64,000 nt of DNA from the NCBI RefSeq assembly GCF_020708045.1, contig NZ_JAJFES010000014.1, positions 1-64,000 on the forward strand, read 5' to 3'. Source of the stretch: Massilia sp. IC2-278 (GTDB lineage Bacteria; Pseudomonadota; Gammaproteobacteria; Burkholderiales; Burkholderiaceae_D). The notes below the pieces were generated by a model. That model had not been told where the DNA came from and did not search any database. It saw only the letters and a list, made by a program, of their open reading frames with translations. Position numbers and translations under genes: made by a program. This document shows positions 63,214-64,000 of this stretch, one piece after another; position 1 is the first letter of the stretch, and each line of letters opens with the position of its first letter.

Positions 63214-64000
63214 ATGCCCCCTGAGCAAGAAACAAATCAAGCGCAACAACTCATCGCGCTCGTGGTGCGGCAAAACACGGCCGGCATCGAAGAACCCGTC
63301 GAGCGCATCCTCGCCTTCTTGCAGGAGGCCGGCTACCGCGTGGTGTTCGAAGCCGATACCGCGGCCTACCTGGCCATGCCGGCCATCGAGGCGATGGACG
63401 TGAACGCCATCGGCGAGCAGGCCGACCTGGTGATCGTGATGGGCGGCGACGGCACCATGCTCGGCATCGCGCGCCAGCTGGCCAAGTACGACGTTGCCCT
63501 CATCGGCATCAACCTCGGCCGCCTCGGCTTCATCACCGACATTCCGGTCGAGCGCATGCTGCCGGCGCTCGGCGAAATCCTGCAGGGCAAGGCCACCGCC
63601 GAGAAGCGCAGCCTGCTCGAGGGGCGCGTAATGCGCGACGGGCAGATGATGTTTTGCGGCGTGGCCGTGAACGACGTGGTGGTGGCGCGCGGCAGCGGCG
63701 CCGGCATGGCCGAGCTGCGCGTGACGGTCGACGGCCAGTTCATGTACAACCAGCGTTCGGACGGGCTGATCGTGTCCACGCCCACCGGTTCCACGGCGTA
63801 TGCGTTGTCGGCCGGCGGGCCGCTGCTGCACCCCAGCCTGCAAGGCATCGTGCTGGTGCCGATCGCGCCGCACGCGCTGTCGAACCGGCCGATCGCCGTG
63901 CCCGACACCAGCGAGATCGTGGTCACCATCGTCAGTGGCCGCGACATCTCCGTGAACTTCGACATGCAGACCTTCGCCAGCCTGCAGCACGGCGACGAAA
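63214..64000 (+). CDS. nadK: NAD kinase (3' end cut by the window)
   Basis: 262 residues visible of a family of about 300. It phosphorylates NAD to NADP. The GGDGT motif (VMGGDGTMLGIAR), LIGINLGRLGFITD, and SDGLIVSTPTGSTAYALSAGGPLLHP are intact. The ATG at 63214 has GAGAG upstream. The reading frame remains open to the window edge. An SOS box lies upstream. Confidence 0.95.
   Translation, partial: MPPEQETNQAQQLIALVVRQNTAGIEEPVERILAFLQEAGYRVVFEADTAAYLAMPAIEAMDVNAIGEQADLVIVMGGDGTMLGIARQLAKYDVALIGINLGRLGFITDIPVERMLPALGEILQGKATAEKRSLLEGRVMRDGQMMFCGVAVNDVVVARGSGAGMAELRVTVDGQFMYNQRSDGLIVSTPTGSTAYALSAGGPLLHPSLQGIVLVPIAPHALSNRPIAVPDTSEIVVTIVSGRDISVNFDMQTFASLQHGDE

Overview
The window is high-GC DNA (third codon positions mostly G or C) packed with conserved beta-proteobacterial housekeeping genes. 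Gene order and content (amgK-murU-pepP-ubiH divergent from lptD-surA-pdxA-rsmA; leuS-lptE-holA; fur divergent from bamE-dapB; pcm-like/rhodanese/tolC; FMN-riboswitch ribB; nadK) point to Burkholderiales, most likely Oxalobacteraceae of the Massilia/Telluria group. This assignment is inferred from gene content; no rRNA gene is present. It looks like ordinary chromosome: I see no prophage, integrase, insertion sequence or CRISPR array.

Layout. 0.3-4.6 kb (minus): cell-wall recycling kinase and uridylyltransferase (amgK, murU), pepP and ubiH in one overlapping operon. 4.7-10.3 kb (plus): LPS export and outer-membrane biogenesis (lptD, surA), then pdxA and rsmA. 10.5-12.2 kb: a 63-residue secreted peptide and two related repeat lipoproteins. 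12.3-16.6 kb: a HAD phosphatase, hrcA, fur, bamE, dapB and an orphan barstar. 16.8-27.1 kb: YdcF, a divergent GT51 protein, leuS, lptE, holA, proA, hemJ-like, an RlmL-like methyltransferase and an MFS pump. 27.3-36.3 kb: a signalling operon (HDOD-GAF-histidine kinase; REC-PAS-GGDEF-EAL; Sel1 repeats) and an M16 peptidase. 36.6-39.3 kb: a radical-SAM/UdgX DNA-repair pair. 39.5-47.3 kb: FlgP/FlgT-like pair, TraB/GumN, ATP-grasp, tRNA-Gly(CCC), aldo-keto reductase, DUF6064 and an M14 deacylase. 47.4-56.5 kb: trmB, sugar MFS, recQ, uppP, small proteins, SDR, TetR, Pcm-like and rhodanese. 56.5-64 kb: tolC, a HAF-repeat lipoprotein, ribB, gloA, osmC-type, DUF3667 and nadK (cut by the window end).

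Three things stand out. First, the radical-SAM + DUF4130-UdgX operon carries a CTGT-N8-ACAG LexA-type box right over its promoter, and a second, perfectly palindromic box lies upstream of nadK, so both are probably SOS genes. Second, at least fifteen short hairpins with a GTAG-type head sit only between genes, many as outward-facing inverted pairs. They look like a REP/REPIN family, and some supply the stop codon of the neighbouring gene. Third, an FMN riboswitch precedes a stand-alone ribB. Most very long antisense reading frames here are side effects of codon bias and were left out.
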